This document shows, piece by piece, positions 15,922-25,404 of a DNA stretch of 42,957 nucleotides. The DNA comes from a virus. The stretch lies in the IMG/VR virus record IMGVR_UViG_3300033144_002610, positions 1 through 42,957 of that record; one strand, written 5' to 3'. Below the pieces are notes generated by a model. It did no database searches, was not told where the DNA came from, and saw nothing but the letters and a program-made list of their open reading frames with translations. Position 1 is the stretch's first letter. Each line of letters begins with the position of its first letter. Both the position numbers and the translations under genes were made by a program.

Positions 15922-17297
15922 TGGCCTTTGGGTATACAGGCGGAGCGACTGACAGCGCAACAGGTGGTGGGGACATAACGCTCACGCACGGCCAGACGAT
16001 AAACTCTGGTGATTTAGAGGTGCTGATAGGGCATGTCAACGGCCTTGATGTGCAGCTGACCCCAGGCGCAGGTGCGGGTGCTGCGTGGATTGAGCTGTAT
16101 GGGCATGCCGGGCCAGACTCAGCCGGGGTACACCTGTGGTGGAAAATTGCCAACGCATCAGAACCTTCTTCGTACACCATAACCAACTCTGGTGGCGCAC
16201 AGTCGCGGGTGTGTATCAAGGTTTTTACGTCCAGCAGTGACGCCGAAGTCTTTTCCAGTATGTACGACTCGGGAGCGGGAACAACTAACGACATGGTCTG
16301 CGCGGCGACGCGAGGTCAGGTAGCCCCGGCAGCCGCACTTGGCATTATCGCCGGGTTCAAAGACAGCCGCACCACAGCAGAGGCCTACACTGTCGTAAAC
16401 AACAGCTATGGCAGCGTACTTGGTAATGTTGAAGATCAAGCAACTTCGATGGCGCACCGCATTTACGGCGCGGGGCAAACGGAACTAGACTTCGACGTCA
16501 CCATAGAGACTGCTGATGGCGACGACAGTTTCACCCTCGTTACGGCTTCCATTGGCGTACTGTTTACCGAGGGGCCTTTTACGGGAAACGTAGGGAAGCC
16601 TTATATCGCGGGTGAAGGCATCACCCAAAGCGGGATTAACACTACAACCCACACGGTTAACCTACCCGCTGACATTATAGACGGTGACGGTTTGGTGCTG
16701 ATGGCGGGTGCAGATGGGGGAGCCACGACCTTCGGTGTTCCTGCGGGATGGACAGAGCTTGACGATCAAAACGGTGGCAGCGGTGCCGCAATGGTTGCTT
16801 ACCGGGATGCAGATGGGACAGAAACCGCGACCATCGCGGTCACCACTAACAACAATGAAAAGGCGGGATTTCGTGTTCTAAAAGTACGCGGCGTAGACTT
16901 TGGTGATGCCGCGCCAGAGCTTTCTACAGTCAATGCTCAAGAACCAACCTCCGCGCCTAATCCTAGCTCGGTAACGCATTCAACAGGCGCAACGCGAAAC
17001 TATCTGTACGTTGCCATGGCGTCGTGTGACTCTAGCAACACTAGAGCAACGGCGGTCCCCACGGACTACGATGGCCTTAGTGCTATCGAGTTTGATGCAG
17101 GCTCGGCAGCAGGCACAGGGTACTTAAACACCGCGAGCAGAACTATCATGGCGGATGATGGCACAGAGGATCCTGGCACATTCACAATCCAAACATCGCA
17201 AGACTGCCTCTCGTTTACTGTCGCCATGCATGGGCCGGTGCTTGGTGGTGGAGCTGGCGGGGCTGTGGAGATTGCACAGGCGTTTGGAATACTATGA
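15921..17297 (+). CDS. Beta-rich virion protein, possible accessory fibre or receptor-binding protein
   Basis: A 458-residue protein overlapping the fibre stop (TAATG). It seems to contain two related beta-sandwich halves. The first begins near DITLTHGQTINSGDLEVLIG and the second near HTVNLPADIIDGDGLVLMAG; both continue to a W-containing strand and an ITVxT-like run. The C-terminus ends in a Gly-rich GPVLGGGAGGAVE segment. Composition (Thr, Gly, Ala, Asp) and location after the fibre suggest a virion surface protein. No named family is recognised. Confidence 0.6.
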   Translation: MAFGYTGGATDSATGGGDITLTHGQTINSGDLEVLIGHVNGLDVQLTPGAGAGAAWIELYGHAGPDSAGVHLWWKIANASEPSSYTITNSGGAQSRVCIKVFTSSSDAEVFSSMYDSGAGTTNDMVCAATRGQVAPAAALGIIAGFKDSRTTAEAYTVVNNSYGSVLGNVEDQATSMAHRIYGAGQTELDFDVTIETADGDDSFTLVTASIGVLFTEGPFTGNVGKPYIAGEGITQSGINTTTHTVNLPADIIDGDGLVLMAGADGGATTFGVPAGWTELDDQNGGSGAAMVAYRDADGTETATIAVTTNNNEKAGFRVLKVRGVDFGDAAPELSTVNAQEPTSAPNPSSVTHSTGATRNYLYVAMASCDSSNTRATAVPTDYDGLSAIEFDAGSAAGTGYLNTASRTIMADDGTEDPGTFTIQTSQDCLSFTVAMHGPVLGGGAGGAVEIAQAFGIL

Positions 17298-17316
17298 ACA
17301 ACGATCAGGAGGCGAC

Positions 17317-18732
17317 ATGCCGATAGAAATGGAAGAGATGTACTCGGAGAACCCTGGTGCCGCCTCGGCCACAGCTTCGCTTGTGGGTCCTAGCGTCGGG
17401 CAGGTATCTGATGAAGATATCGCCCAGGCGGAGGCCGCCCAGGCAGACGAGGTAGGCCCTGTAGATGTGGAGGCCTTCGACAGTGTGGATGCGACAGCAG
17501 CCTCAGGCACGGCAGGTACCGGGCTTGCGGGCGCCTCCGGCTCCACCGGCTACGATGCCGTCGTCGGTGACATAACCCCGGAGATGACCTCCGCCGGTCA
17601 GCTGGCCAACATCACCAGCCAGGCCAGTCCTTTGATGACCCAGGCCGCCAACCGAGGCGCACGGATATCCAACAGCCGTGGACTGATGAACTCCTCCATC
17701 GCGGCAGGCACCGCCCAGGCCGAGATGGTCAAGGCCGCCACACCCTTTGCTCAGCAGGACGCCAGCACTTACTTCTCTAACTTCTTAGAAGACAAGAAGG
17801 CACAGAACACAGCCCTCGGGTTCTCCGCCAACGCGGCCAACGTGTCCGCCTTGTCGAACGCTGAACTTGAGACTCAGATATCCGCGACCAACGCCCAGCT
17901 GGAGTCTCAGATGTCTGAACTGAATGCGCAGCTGGAGACCGCGGTGTCCCAGGGCAACCAGCAGGAGGCTAACCGGATCCGGCTACAGACGCAGGAGCTG
18001 CAGACCAACGCAGCCATTGCGATCGCAGAGATGAACTCGCGCATTGCCGCAGAAAACGCTTCCCTGACGACCCAGGTCAGCCTACAGAACACGGCCGAGT
18101 GGAACGACGTCATGCTGCAGAACGCAGGCATAGGCTCTGAGATCGCCAGGCAGAACGCTGACCGGTTGTCTCAGCTTGATATGTTCAACGCCGAGCAGCA
18201 GAACGACATCATCCAGGACGTCCTCGCGCAGAACACCGAGCTGAACAAACAGTTCATGGTCGGTGAGCAACAGCTGGACTTTGTTGAGCTGGGCAAAAAG
18301 TACGACCTCCTGATCACGCGCAACGAATCAGCGGCCAAGCTGTACCAGTCTCACCTTCAAGCGGTGGCAGACATCATGGCCGTCAAAGGCCTGACAGCAG
18401 CCAAGGTGACCTCGGCAGTGAATGCATTACAGATCAGCCTGGACAACGGGCTTAACCTGATCGACCAGCTCAACCAGGGTGTTATTGGTGGCCTAGAGGC
18501 ACCCGAAACACCAGCGTTTGAGCTGACACCGGAGCAACAGGCAGCCATAGATGCCGCAATAGCTGACAACCTAGATAACAACGATGGGACCGCAATCGCC
18601 GACCCTAACCCGACTCCAATCGGCGCGATAGCAGGCATCCCACCGTACGGGACACCGGAGTGGGATGAATGGGTTGGTGACATCGACATAGGCGGCATAG
18701 ACGGGCTTGAGATTGGCGGGATCGGGTTTTGA
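17317..18732 (+). CDS. Internal virion/DNA-ejection protein
   Basis: A 471-residue protein with an acidic N-terminus and a long helical, Gln/Asn/Ala-rich centre (about 130-330) that should form coiled coils. The ANRGARISNSRGLMNSSIA segment near 125-143 is of a type seen in internal virion proteins encoded after the tail fibre in podoviruses. The C-terminus is disordered, with GIPPYGTPEWDEW and a Gly/Ile/Asp repeat. ATG 17317 is chosen for AGGAGG at 17307-17312; the in-frame extension to 17155 lies inside the previous gene. It is presumably packaged and released with DNA. Confidence 0.65.
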   Translation: MPIEMEEMYSENPGAASATASLVGPSVGQVSDEDIAQAEAAQADEVGPVDVEAFDSVDATAASGTAGTGLAGASGSTGYDAVVGDITPEMTSAGQLANITSQASPLMTQAANRGARISNSRGLMNSSIAAGTAQAEMVKAATPFAQQDASTYFSNFLEDKKAQNTALGFSANAANVSALSNAELETQISATNAQLESQMSELNAQLETAVSQGNQQEANRIRLQTQELQTNAAIAIAEMNSRIAAENASLTTQVSLQNTAEWNDVMLQNAGIGSEIARQNADRLSQLDMFNAEQQNDIIQDVLAQNTELNKQFMVGEQQLDFVELGKKYDLLITRNESAAKLYQSHLQAVADIMAVKGLTAAKVTSAVNALQISLDNGLNLIDQLNQGVIGGLEAPETPAFELTPEQQAAIDAAIADNLDNNDGTAIADPNPTPIGAIAGIPPYGTPEWDEWVGDIDIGGIDGLEIGGIGF

Positions 18733-19160
18733 TCAGACCAGCAACATTGATGGACAGGCAGCAGCTGTATGACCTGGCGATTGAGCATGCCGAGGCCTAC
18801 CCGCTGCGACCGCATAAGTTAAAGATCATGCAGCTCATCACCGAGGCGATCAGCACCGCGCGCAACTACATGTTGGTGTCAGAAGAGGATGGCGTGATCA
18901 AGGGGGCGCTGGTAGCCCTGGGCGGCGAGAACGTGTGGGCCAACAAACAGAGCTGTCACATTTTGTTTTGGGCTACTACTATCCCCGGCGACGGGGTTGG
19001 GATGCTGCGTCGGTTTCGTAAGTGGCTAGACGCGCGACAAATTGTACGAGTGGCCGGGTTCGCACCGGATATGGATGTTGATCCACGTACTTGGAACATT
19101 GCACAGAGACTGGGATTCTTGCCATACGGCGGAGCCTATCTCTGGTACAGAGGAGTCTGA
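18729..19160 (+). CDS. GNAT-family N-acetyltransferase
   Basis: A 143-residue protein with the layout of a GNAT fold: an IRPATLMDRQQLYDLA start, a central strand pair (NYMLVSEEDGVIKGALVAL), a PGDGVGMLRRFRKWL loop-helix in the acetyl-CoA position, and a closing ARQIVRVAGF to RLGFLPYGGAYLWYR region. The acetyl-CoA loop lacks the full Q/R-x-x-G-x-G/A signature, so activity is uncertain. The start is TTG 18729, overlapping the previous TGA; the IRPAT opening is the normal GNAT N-terminus and supports it. It is encoded among internal virion genes, so it may modify a virion or host protein. Its substrate is unknown. Confidence 0.7.
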   Translation: MIRPATLMDRQQLYDLAIEHAEAYPLRPHKLKIMQLITEAISTARNYMLVSEEDGVIKGALVALGGENVWANKQSCHILFWATTIPGDGVGMLRRFRKWLDARQIVRVAGFAPDMDVDPRTWNIAQRLGFLPYGGAYLWYRGV

Positions 19161-19162
19161 CT

Positions 19163-20179
19163 ATGGGTTTATTCAGTGGGATCAAGAAGGGCCTAAGCTC
19201 GGTGTGGAAAGGGATCAAGAAGCGATTCAAGAGAGCCCTGGGTCATATCGGTAAGTTCATGAACACCGGCTTCGGTAAGGCGCTGATGGTGATCGTCAGC
19301 ATATGGACGATGGGTGCAGCCCTCGCGGCCGGGTACGCCGCCTGGGGTGCAGCTGCTGCTAAAGAAGGCGCGACAATGGTGTCCAAGTTCGTTGCGGCCG
19401 GGCAGGCAGTGATGTCCTCTGTGACAGGCGTAGGTGGCGCTGAGAAAGCCTCCGCCACCGGTCTTAAAGAAGGCGTAGAGGTGGTTGATAAATCCACCCA
19501 GGCGCTCAATGCAGCCAAGGAGACTCAAGGCCTCGCGACCATCCAGGGCCAGGGTCCTGGTAGCGAACTCATCAAGGAGGCTATCCAGAACGAGGGACTA
19601 TCTTCTGTGGTTGGTAAGGGCTCAACAGGCGCGGACGTGGGCCTTGATGTTGCGGGCATGGAGGCGGTATCCGAGGGAGCCGCGAATCTTAACCCCACCG
19701 CAGCTGACTTCGCTAAAGCTGACAGTGGCGGCGGGCTGTTCTCTAAGGCACAGGGTGGTGGCCAAACCGGCCAAACCGGAGTAAGTGCGCTGAATGCGGC
19801 CAACCCATCAAATGTTGCAGGAGCAGGCACGGACATGAACTTCCTCGGCAAGCTGAAGAAGTACGGCGGCGAGCTAGTCAAGGGTGCGGGGGAGTTCGCA
19901 AAAACACCCGCAGGTCTTCAGACCTTGGGCCAGATCGTCGGCGGTGTAGGTACCACCATGCTGCAGAAACAGATCCTCGACGATGAGCGCCGGTATAACC
20001 GCAAGCAGGGCACTCTCATCGGTCGGTACATAGACGAAGGCGGGTACGGTGGTGGGGGCTTCGACATAGGGACCGACAGAGGTCTCAGCCGCAACACGGT
20101 GGACCGCCCGGAACGTGAGAGTAAGTACGGGTATCAGCCTCGTAGAAGTGGCCGGATTAGAATGGGAGGGGTCGTCTAA
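19163..20179 (+). CDS. Internal virion protein with membrane-active N-terminus
   Basis: A 338-residue protein with a basic amphipathic start (GLFSGIKKGLSSVWKGIKK, residues 2-20), then a hydrophobic segment at about 36-58 (KALMVIVSIWTMGAALAAGY), then a Gly/Ala-rich body and a basic C-terminus (RRSGRIRMGG). Such proteins are expected to enter the host envelope during DNA ejection. AGAGGAG at 19149-19155 supports ATG 19163. The long in-frame extension to 19091 overlaps the acetyltransferase and has no site. A TAATG overlap links it to the next gene. Confidence 0.65.
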   Translation: MGLFSGIKKGLSSVWKGIKKRFKRALGHIGKFMNTGFGKALMVIVSIWTMGAALAAGYAAWGAAAAKEGATMVSKFVAAGQAVMSSVTGVGGAEKASATGLKEGVEVVDKSTQALNAAKETQGLATIQGQGPGSELIKEAIQNEGLSSVVGKGSTGADVGLDVAGMEAVSEGAANLNPTAADFAKADSGGGLFSKAQGGGQTGQTGVSALNAANPSNVAGAGTDMNFLGKLKKYGGELVKGAGEFAKTPAGLQTLGQIVGGVGTTMLQKQILDDERRYNRKQGTLIGRYIDEGGYGGGGFDIGTDRGLSRNTVDRPERESKYGYQPRRSGRIRMGGVV

Positions 20180-20862
20180 TGGGCGTTATGTCTGAGATGC
20201 ATCAGCAGGCTGCACAGCAGCAGCAGGCACCGCCTGCGCAGGAAGAACAGCAGGCCCCTCAACAACAAGCAGCCCCGCCGGGTATGCCCGTAGAGAATGT
20301 CTCTTCTGACATGGCCATGGCCAACCCGGAAGAGCCATTACACATGGCGGCCAAAGGGCAGTACCAGGCGGACCTCGACGGTCAGGAAGAGGAGCCCAAT
20401 GTCACCAACGATGAGCAGGCCGAGTACGAGCGCGTTGCAGAGGGTATGGGTGACATTTTGTACCGCGACGAGAAGATGTCCGCGGCCGTAGAACAAAGTA
20501 TCAACGCCGACGACAAAATGGGCAGCACGATCCAGACAGGGATCTCGCTTATGAAGGCCCTGGACGACCGGATGGACATTGACGGCATCGTGGTCGGTCA
20601 GATCACACAGGACCTGGCCGGTGCGTTAATGGAGCTAGGTGAGGCCAAAGGTATTCAGTACACCCCCAGGGAGTCTCAACAGATTTTGGCCGGTATCTGG
20701 CAGGGGTCGATGTTCTTGTTCGCCGGTGAGAGCGACGCCATGGCGCAGGACTACGCCACCGTCACTGAGGGGATGGGGCAGGAAGAGATTGATGAAGGTA
20801 ACGCTTCTTATGAGGCGCTCCTTGCCGAAGGGACCGGAATGGGGGAGCAGTTAAGTGGGTAG
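20179..20862 (+). CDS. Gln-rich internal virion protein
   Basis: A 227-residue acidic protein. Residues 1-40 are a Gln/Ala/Pro low-complexity tail, and the remainder is helical (from about 85, EYERVAEGMGDILYRDEKM). GGAGGGG at about 20163-20170 lies 8 bases from ATG 20179. It belongs to the ejection-protein run by position. It has no recognised domain and no membrane segment. Confidence 0.6.
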   Translation: MGVMSEMHQQAAQQQQAPPAQEEQQAPQQQAAPPGMPVENVSSDMAMANPEEPLHMAAKGQYQADLDGQEEEPNVTNDEQAEYERVAEGMGDILYRDEKMSAAVEQSINADDKMGSTIQTGISLMKALDDRMDIDGIVVGQITQDLAGALMELGEAKGIQYTPRESQQILAGIWQGSMFLFAGESDAMAQDYATVTEGMGQEEIDEGNASYEALLAEGTGMGEQLSG

Positions 20863-21607
20863 TTTCGCATTGGCCGGAGCACTTGAAGGGCTCGGTAAAG
20901 GTCTCACCAAGGCCGGTGAGATGCAGCACAGTGATGATCAAATGGAGCGCGCATCCACCCTCCAGGAGGCGCGGGATAACAGGCTGGCTGCACTGCGAGC
21001 TAAGTACGCAAAAGAGGCGGCTGGCGAAGCAACCACCACACGAAAAGAAGAGGCGACCACCTCATACGTCCGCGACCAAGCAAACACTGCGTTAGCCAAC
21101 TTCGAGACCGAGGAGGCTGCCGGGATCAAGGCTAAAGCGACGCTGGATGCCACTGCGCAGAAAGTAACTGACGACGCGACTGTGGCGAAGCAGAAACAGA
21201 CAGACGCTATGGCGCTGCAGGGGAAGAAAGACACTGCGGCTCTGGCCCGTGTTGAAGCTAGTTACGGTTCGGCAAATAAAGCCCGGTGGTCCTACAAAAA
21301 CGCAGAGGGCGGCGAAGCGAGTGACTGGGCCGACGTCACCCAGGTGTTCGACTCCCACAGCGCCCAGGGGTATATCATGGCTGGTGACAGGTTCACCCAG
21401 ATCGGCATGAAAGAGGGTGACAAACCAGAAGCACCGCAGCGTCACATAAATGTTGTGCTGAACGCCGCCCGTTCTGGCGGCGGGTACAAGACGCCTGACG
21501 GCAAGCAGGTGCCTCTGAGTGCTATAACGGCACGGTTCCTGAGGACCTACGGCTGGCTACCTACTGAGGTGTTCCAGGCAGCGTTCCTGAGAACCCCAGG
21601 AAGATAG
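20855..21607 (+). CDS. Helical internal virion protein
   Basis: A 250-residue protein starting at GTG 20855 inside the previous gene's end, after a GGGGGAG site. Residues 20-135 are a continuous Ala/Glu/Lys helix with coiled-coil character. From about 145 on there is a small beta-containing domain (RWSYKNAEGGEASDWADVTQ). Position between the ejection proteins and the first polyvalent protein suggests it is packaged with them. No enzymatic motif is visible. Confidence 0.6.
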   Translation: MGSFALAGALEGLGKGLTKAGEMQHSDDQMERASTLQEARDNRLAALRAKYAKEAAGEATTTRKEEATTSYVRDQANTALANFETEEAAGIKAKATLDATAQKVTDDATVAKQKQTDAMALQGKKDTAALARVEASYGSANKARWSYKNAEGGEASDWADVTQVFDSHSAQGYIMAGDRFTQIGMKEGDKPEAPQRHINVVLNAARSGGGYKTPDGKQVPLSAITARFLRTYGWLPTEVFQAAFLRTPGR

Positions 21608-21608
21608 C

Positions 21609-24600
21609 GTGGCGGAGCTTGACCTACTCGCCGGTATTGAAGAGGACCCGATGTCGGATCTGTCCGACGCGGACTTCTTCGACAGCCTATCGCTCGACGA
21701 CCAGAGCCAAATGCCGAGCGCCGACCAAAATGTGCTTGAGCCCGAAGATGACATAGCGTTCTTCGATAGTTTATCGGAGACCGAGTTTGGTTCTGCCGCG
21801 ACTGCACCTGAGCAGAGCCCCCTCTCCGACGACACCCGATGGGCCTGGGGACCGAGTGGTCCCTATCTCAAAAAGCTAAGAGAGGACGATCCTACGTGGG
21901 GTGATGTGACGGCGGGCCATGTGGCCGGTCAGGTAGGATCCGGGCTCGGCACCGCAGGAGCTTCACTCCCTCGCGGCCTGGCGATGACACTGTACGGTCC
22001 CGATCAGGACCTGCTGCAGATATTCAACAACATCGAGCGCCATGATAAAACTGAGTACGGCAAGACCCTGCCTGACATCAAGTTCTGGGACAACCATGCG
22101 ATAGATAAGGAGTCCCCTTTCGAGCTGTACGACGCCTGGCAGGTACGCGAGTACCGATCTGCTGGACCGGAGGAGCGCAAGGCTAAGCGCGCCGGTAAGG
22201 TCCGCGCCATTGAGGAAGCAACCAAGTCTGACATATACCAGTGGGGTAACTCGTTAGAGGAGTGGGCTCGGAAGCAGTCCAGCATTAACGAGACCTTGGC
22301 GGGCGCAGAAGGACTTCTTGGGTGGGCCGCTAACGGTCTCCCTAACGGGCTCGGTACGTTCTTCGGGATGGCTGTCCCGGCATTGCTGACCAGGGGCGCA
22401 GCCACCAAGCTGGGCGCAGGCCCAGGGATGGTCACCGCAGTCACCACAGCCTCCGGTGCCTTGACCGGTAGCGTCATGAACGAGATCGCTGTGTTCGAGG
22501 AGATGCTGGCCAACGGAGCGTCCTACGAGCAGTCATTCAACGCGGGCGACATAGCGGGCGTAGCAGGCACCTCGGAAGTGGTGCCGCTGGCTGCGTTCCT
22601 GAGTAAGGTCAACAGAGCGTCAGGCGGATATCTCTCTGCTGCGTTCAAACGGATGCTGATGCAGGGTGGCGAAGAGGGCTTCCAGGAGTTCGGTCAGGAG
22701 GTGATGAACGAGGTCGCCAAGCACACCTTCTACGATCAGGACAAGGGTGTCTTCGAGGTTTTGGGCCAGGCCGGTGAAGGCGCCGGTACCGGGTTCACAA
22801 TCGGTATGTTGGTGGAGGGGTTCGCCTCGCTCATGCCAGGCCGTCGTCGCGCATTCCGTAAGCTGCTGAAAGAGAAGTCCAAGATCCAGGAGCAGGCCGA
22901 CAAGCTTCAGGAGATGGAGAACGACCTGCGTCGCGAGGCAGAAGAGCAAGGATTCGACGGGTTAGAGACAGAGCTGTACGTTAACGAGCACCTGCCCGAC
23001 CCCTCCACTGATTTTGATCGGGACCTGGGTCTTGAGATAGAAGAAGAGATGCAGGGCCTGTCCGATCAGCAGCGCGTGGACGCTGAGATGGAGGCCGCCT
23101 TTGAAGAGCGCGAGGCTGCATCCGCCAAGCAGTTAGCTGCGGACATGCTCGACGCCACTGAGCAGCGCGAGAAGCAGAGAAGCGATGAGGCTGCCGGTAA
23201 GATTCAAGACCGACTGCGCGGTGAGCTGATCGAGGAAGGTGTCGAGGCCAAGCAGGGTAAGCAACCGATCAACCCTGAGATGGCCCAGAAGCTCCTGGAC
23301 GCCGGTGTCACCCCCGAGTACATACTCCAGTGGCATGAGCAGGAGCAGGAAGCTCTGCAGGCTGAGATGCAGGCTGAAGCCACACCCGCGGCCGATGTAG
23401 CAGAGGTCGAACGAAGGCGCAAACAGTCAGAGGAAAAGATAGAAGAGCCAGCTAGGCTCCTGAAGGATAAACGTGAAAAACCAGACGCCGTTTCGTCAAC
23501 AGACCCGCAGCGAGAGACTGACTTCGTGGTCTCCCCTGAAGGAGATGTTGAGACGAGTGATGCAATCCTGGCCCGCGGAGGCGAAGCAGAAAGAGGGCCA
23601 TCACCTACGGTCGAGCTTCCACTTGAAACACCCCGGTCAGCAAGCGCCGAAGAAAACGCAGAGCAGAGAGAACTCGGCACTGCCGTCGGTGAAGCAGTTG
23701 CGGAGATACCCACCGAGCCAAGTGCGGAGCGCACCGCGGCCCTGGCAGACGAAGCAGCGACGTCACCAACCAACGACCTCGCGCCACCAACAGAAGCACA
23801 GATCGAGGCGGACAGAGCCAAGAAGGGGCACCTCGAACCGAAGGACGTAGGTATTCCTGGGATACGGATCTCAATAGAGAACCCGGCGTCGGACACCTCC
23901 CGCGGGGGAGAGACCCACTACGGTGATATCCGAGGCACTATCGGGAACGACGGCGATCGAGTAGACGCCCAGGTCAACAAAGACATCGACCCTGAAGCGG
24001 ACACCGACGTGTACGTCATCGATCAGGTGGACCAGGACGGGAACTTCGACGAGCACAAAGCCATGATCGGGTTCAACACCCCTATGGCTGCTAGAAGGGC
24101 CTACGCCAGTGGGTACCCGAAAGGTTGGAAGATCGGCAAGATCACCAAGATGTCCAACAGCGAGTTCCTCGACTGGACACGTAGTGCAGAGCGGACAACT
24201 CGACCGGCGAACCCGAACACACCGGTAGCGACTGTAGCCCCTGGGACAACCAAACGGTTAGCCAAGGCCAAGGCTGAACCCAAGGCCGAGCCCGCAACTG
24301 AGCGGATGACGCCCCTGGAGGCGCGCAAGAAACTCAACGCCATGGCCTGGCGAACGTCCGGGCAGCCGCTCATTCGAGGAGCCTGGGAACCCGGTGTGGC
24401 TGAGGACATCGCTGCCATTGCCAAGGAGCAGGGCATCGACCCGGAAGAGGTTGGTGGCTGGTACGACCCGAAGACAGACAAGGCCCACGTCATCGTGGCA
24501 CCGGGCGAGAGCATGGATGAGGTCATCGTTCGGTCTCTCCACGAGCAGGTCGGTCACAAGGGGCTCCATGCGCTCTACCCGGATAAAGTGGAGCGGGAGA

Positions 24601-25037
24601 AGTTCCTCGCCGATGTGTTCACCCGTGCGGACCAGGAAGGGCTTCGACAGACCGCCCAGGAGTACAGCTGGCTAGACCCGACCAAGACAGAAGACCAGTT
24701 TATGATCGCGGAGGAGTACGCCGCCAAGGTAGCTCAACGCACCGAGGGTGGCGAGCAGGCCGGGGTACTACAGAGGATCATCGCTTCGGTCAGAGCCGCT
24801 CTGCGCAAGATGGGGTTCAAGCAATCTCAGTTTACTGACAACGACATACAGCGTATTTTGCGACAAGGAGCTGGCCGACTGCAACGTAGGCCAATGGACC
24901 GGACCTTGATCGACAGTGAAGTTGAAGTGGCCGGTACCGGTGAGGTCGTGACAATCCAGGAGCCCGCGCACATCGCGCTCAGACAGACAGAGAAACGCAT
25001 AAGCGTTGTCCAGTCACTGAGGGACTGCATTGGTTAG
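21609..25037 (+). CDS. Large polyvalent virion protein: pyrophosphatase-like and HExxGH metallopeptidase domains
   Basis: A 1142-residue protein. The N-terminus is acidic with two FFDSLS copies (about residues 22 and 51). Residues about 230-420 contain Gly/Ala-rich hydrophobic helices likely to insert in membranes, and about 420-620 is coiled coil. Residues about 738-865 match the inorganic-pyrophosphatase-like domain of polyvalent proteins: KKGHLEP, ISIENPASD, HYGDIRGTIGNDGDRVDAQV, then VYVIDQVDQDGNFDEHKAM. Residues about 900-1090 look like the polyvalent metallopeptidase: HEQVGH at 978-983 is a zinc-binding HExxGH, with EEYAAK further on. Start GTG 21609. It is presumably packaged and delivered with the DNA; substrates are unknown. 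Confidence 0.8.
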   Translation: MAELDLLAGIEEDPMSDLSDADFFDSLSLDDQSQMPSADQNVLEPEDDIAFFDSLSETEFGSAATAPEQSPLSDDTRWAWGPSGPYLKKLREDDPTWGDVTAGHVAGQVGSGLGTAGASLPRGLAMTLYGPDQDLLQIFNNIERHDKTEYGKTLPDIKFWDNHAIDKESPFELYDAWQVREYRSAGPEERKAKRAGKVRAIEEATKSDIYQWGNSLEEWARKQSSINETLAGAEGLLGWAANGLPNGLGTFFGMAVPALLTRGAATKLGAGPGMVTAVTTASGALTGSVMNEIAVFEEMLANGASYEQSFNAGDIAGVAGTSEVVPLAAFLSKVNRASGGYLSAAFKRMLMQGGEEGFQEFGQEVMNEVAKHTFYDQDKGVFEVLGQAGEGAGTGFTIGMLVEGFASLMPGRRRAFRKLLKEKSKIQEQADKLQEMENDLRREAEEQGFDGLETELYVNEHLPDPSTDFDRDLGLEIEEEMQGLSDQQRVDAEMEAAFEEREAASAKQLAADMLDATEQREKQRSDEAAGKIQDRLRGELIEEGVEAKQGKQPINPEMAQKLLDAGVTPEYILQWHEQEQEALQAEMQAEATPAADVAEVERRRKQSEEKIEEPARLLKDKREKPDAVSSTDPQRETDFVVSPEGDVETSDAILARGGEAERGPSPTVELPLETPRSASAEENAEQRELGTAVGEAVAEIPTEPSAERTAALADEAATSPTNDLAPPTEAQIEADRAKKGHLEPKDVGIPGIRISIENPASDTSRGGETHYGDIRGTIGNDGDRVDAQVNKDIDPEADTDVYVIDQVDQDGNFDEHKAMIGFNTPMAARRAYASGYPKGWKIGKITKMSNSEFLDWTRSAERTTRPANPNTPVATVAPGTTKRLAKAKAEPKAEPATERMTPLEARKKLNAMAWRTSGQPLIRGAWEPGVAEDIAAIAKEQGIDPEEVGGWYDPKTDKAHVIVAPGESMDEVIVRSLHEQVGHKGLHALYPDKVEREKFLADVFTRADQEGLRQTAQEYSWLDPTKTEDQFMIAEEYAAKVAQRTEGGEQAGVLQRIIASVRAALRKMGFKQSQFTDNDIQRILRQGAGRLQRRPMDRTLIDSEVEVAGTGEVVTIQEPAHIALRQTEKRISVVQSLRDCIG

Positions 25038-25404
25038 ACAGGTCAGTGAAGAAGAGCTTGCCACCATCAAGCGACAGGGTGGCAACGTCATCCGTAAGAA
25101 CCGCAAGGTACCGAAGAAAGAGAGACCGGCACCTGCACCCGAGCCTGTTGCAAAGGTCGAACCTGCGCCTCCACCGACTCCGCCAACTTCCCCGGAGGAG
25201 ACAACGCCCCTCAACCCAGCGGTGCTCTCATTGGTGGAGGCGCAGACTAAACTCATGGAGCACAACAACAAAGCTATGGTGCAGCTCGGTGTTGAACTGA
25301 AGGCCATCGCTTTATCCAGGAACCCAGTGCCTTGGCGTATGACAGTGGAGCGCAGCAAAAAAGGTTTCATTGACTATATTGATCTCAATCCGAGGACCGA
25401 ATGA
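25030..25404 (+). CDS. Hypothetical protein with Pro-rich linker
   Basis: A 124-residue protein from TTG 25030, overlapping the polyvalent gene's stop. It has a basic N-terminus (EEELATIKRQGGNVIRKNRK), a Pro/Glu-rich linker at about 33-64 and a C-terminal helix-strand region ending in VERSKKGFIDYIDLNP. Overlaps on both sides indicate translational coupling in the late operon. No function is recognised. Confidence 0.6.
   Translation: MVRQVSEEELATIKRQGGNVIRKNRKVPKKERPAPAPEPVAKVEPAPPPTPPTSPEETTPLNPAVLSLVEAQTKLMEHNNKAMVQLGVELKAIALSRNPVPWRMTVERSKKGFIDYIDLNPRTE

Noticed and set aside
17155-17316. Upstream extension of the 17317 gene
   Set aside because: It reads the previous gene in another frame; the AGGAGG site is before ATG 17317.
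23473-23850. 125-codon plus-strand alternative frame in the first polyvalent gene
   Set aside because: Arg/Gln/Ser-rich shadow composition and no convincing Shine-Dalgarno, unlike the 34723 candidate.
23204-23896. 230-codon minus-strand frame opposite the first polyvalent protein
   Set aside because: Ser/Ala-rich antisense of a low-complexity linker, with no supporting start site.
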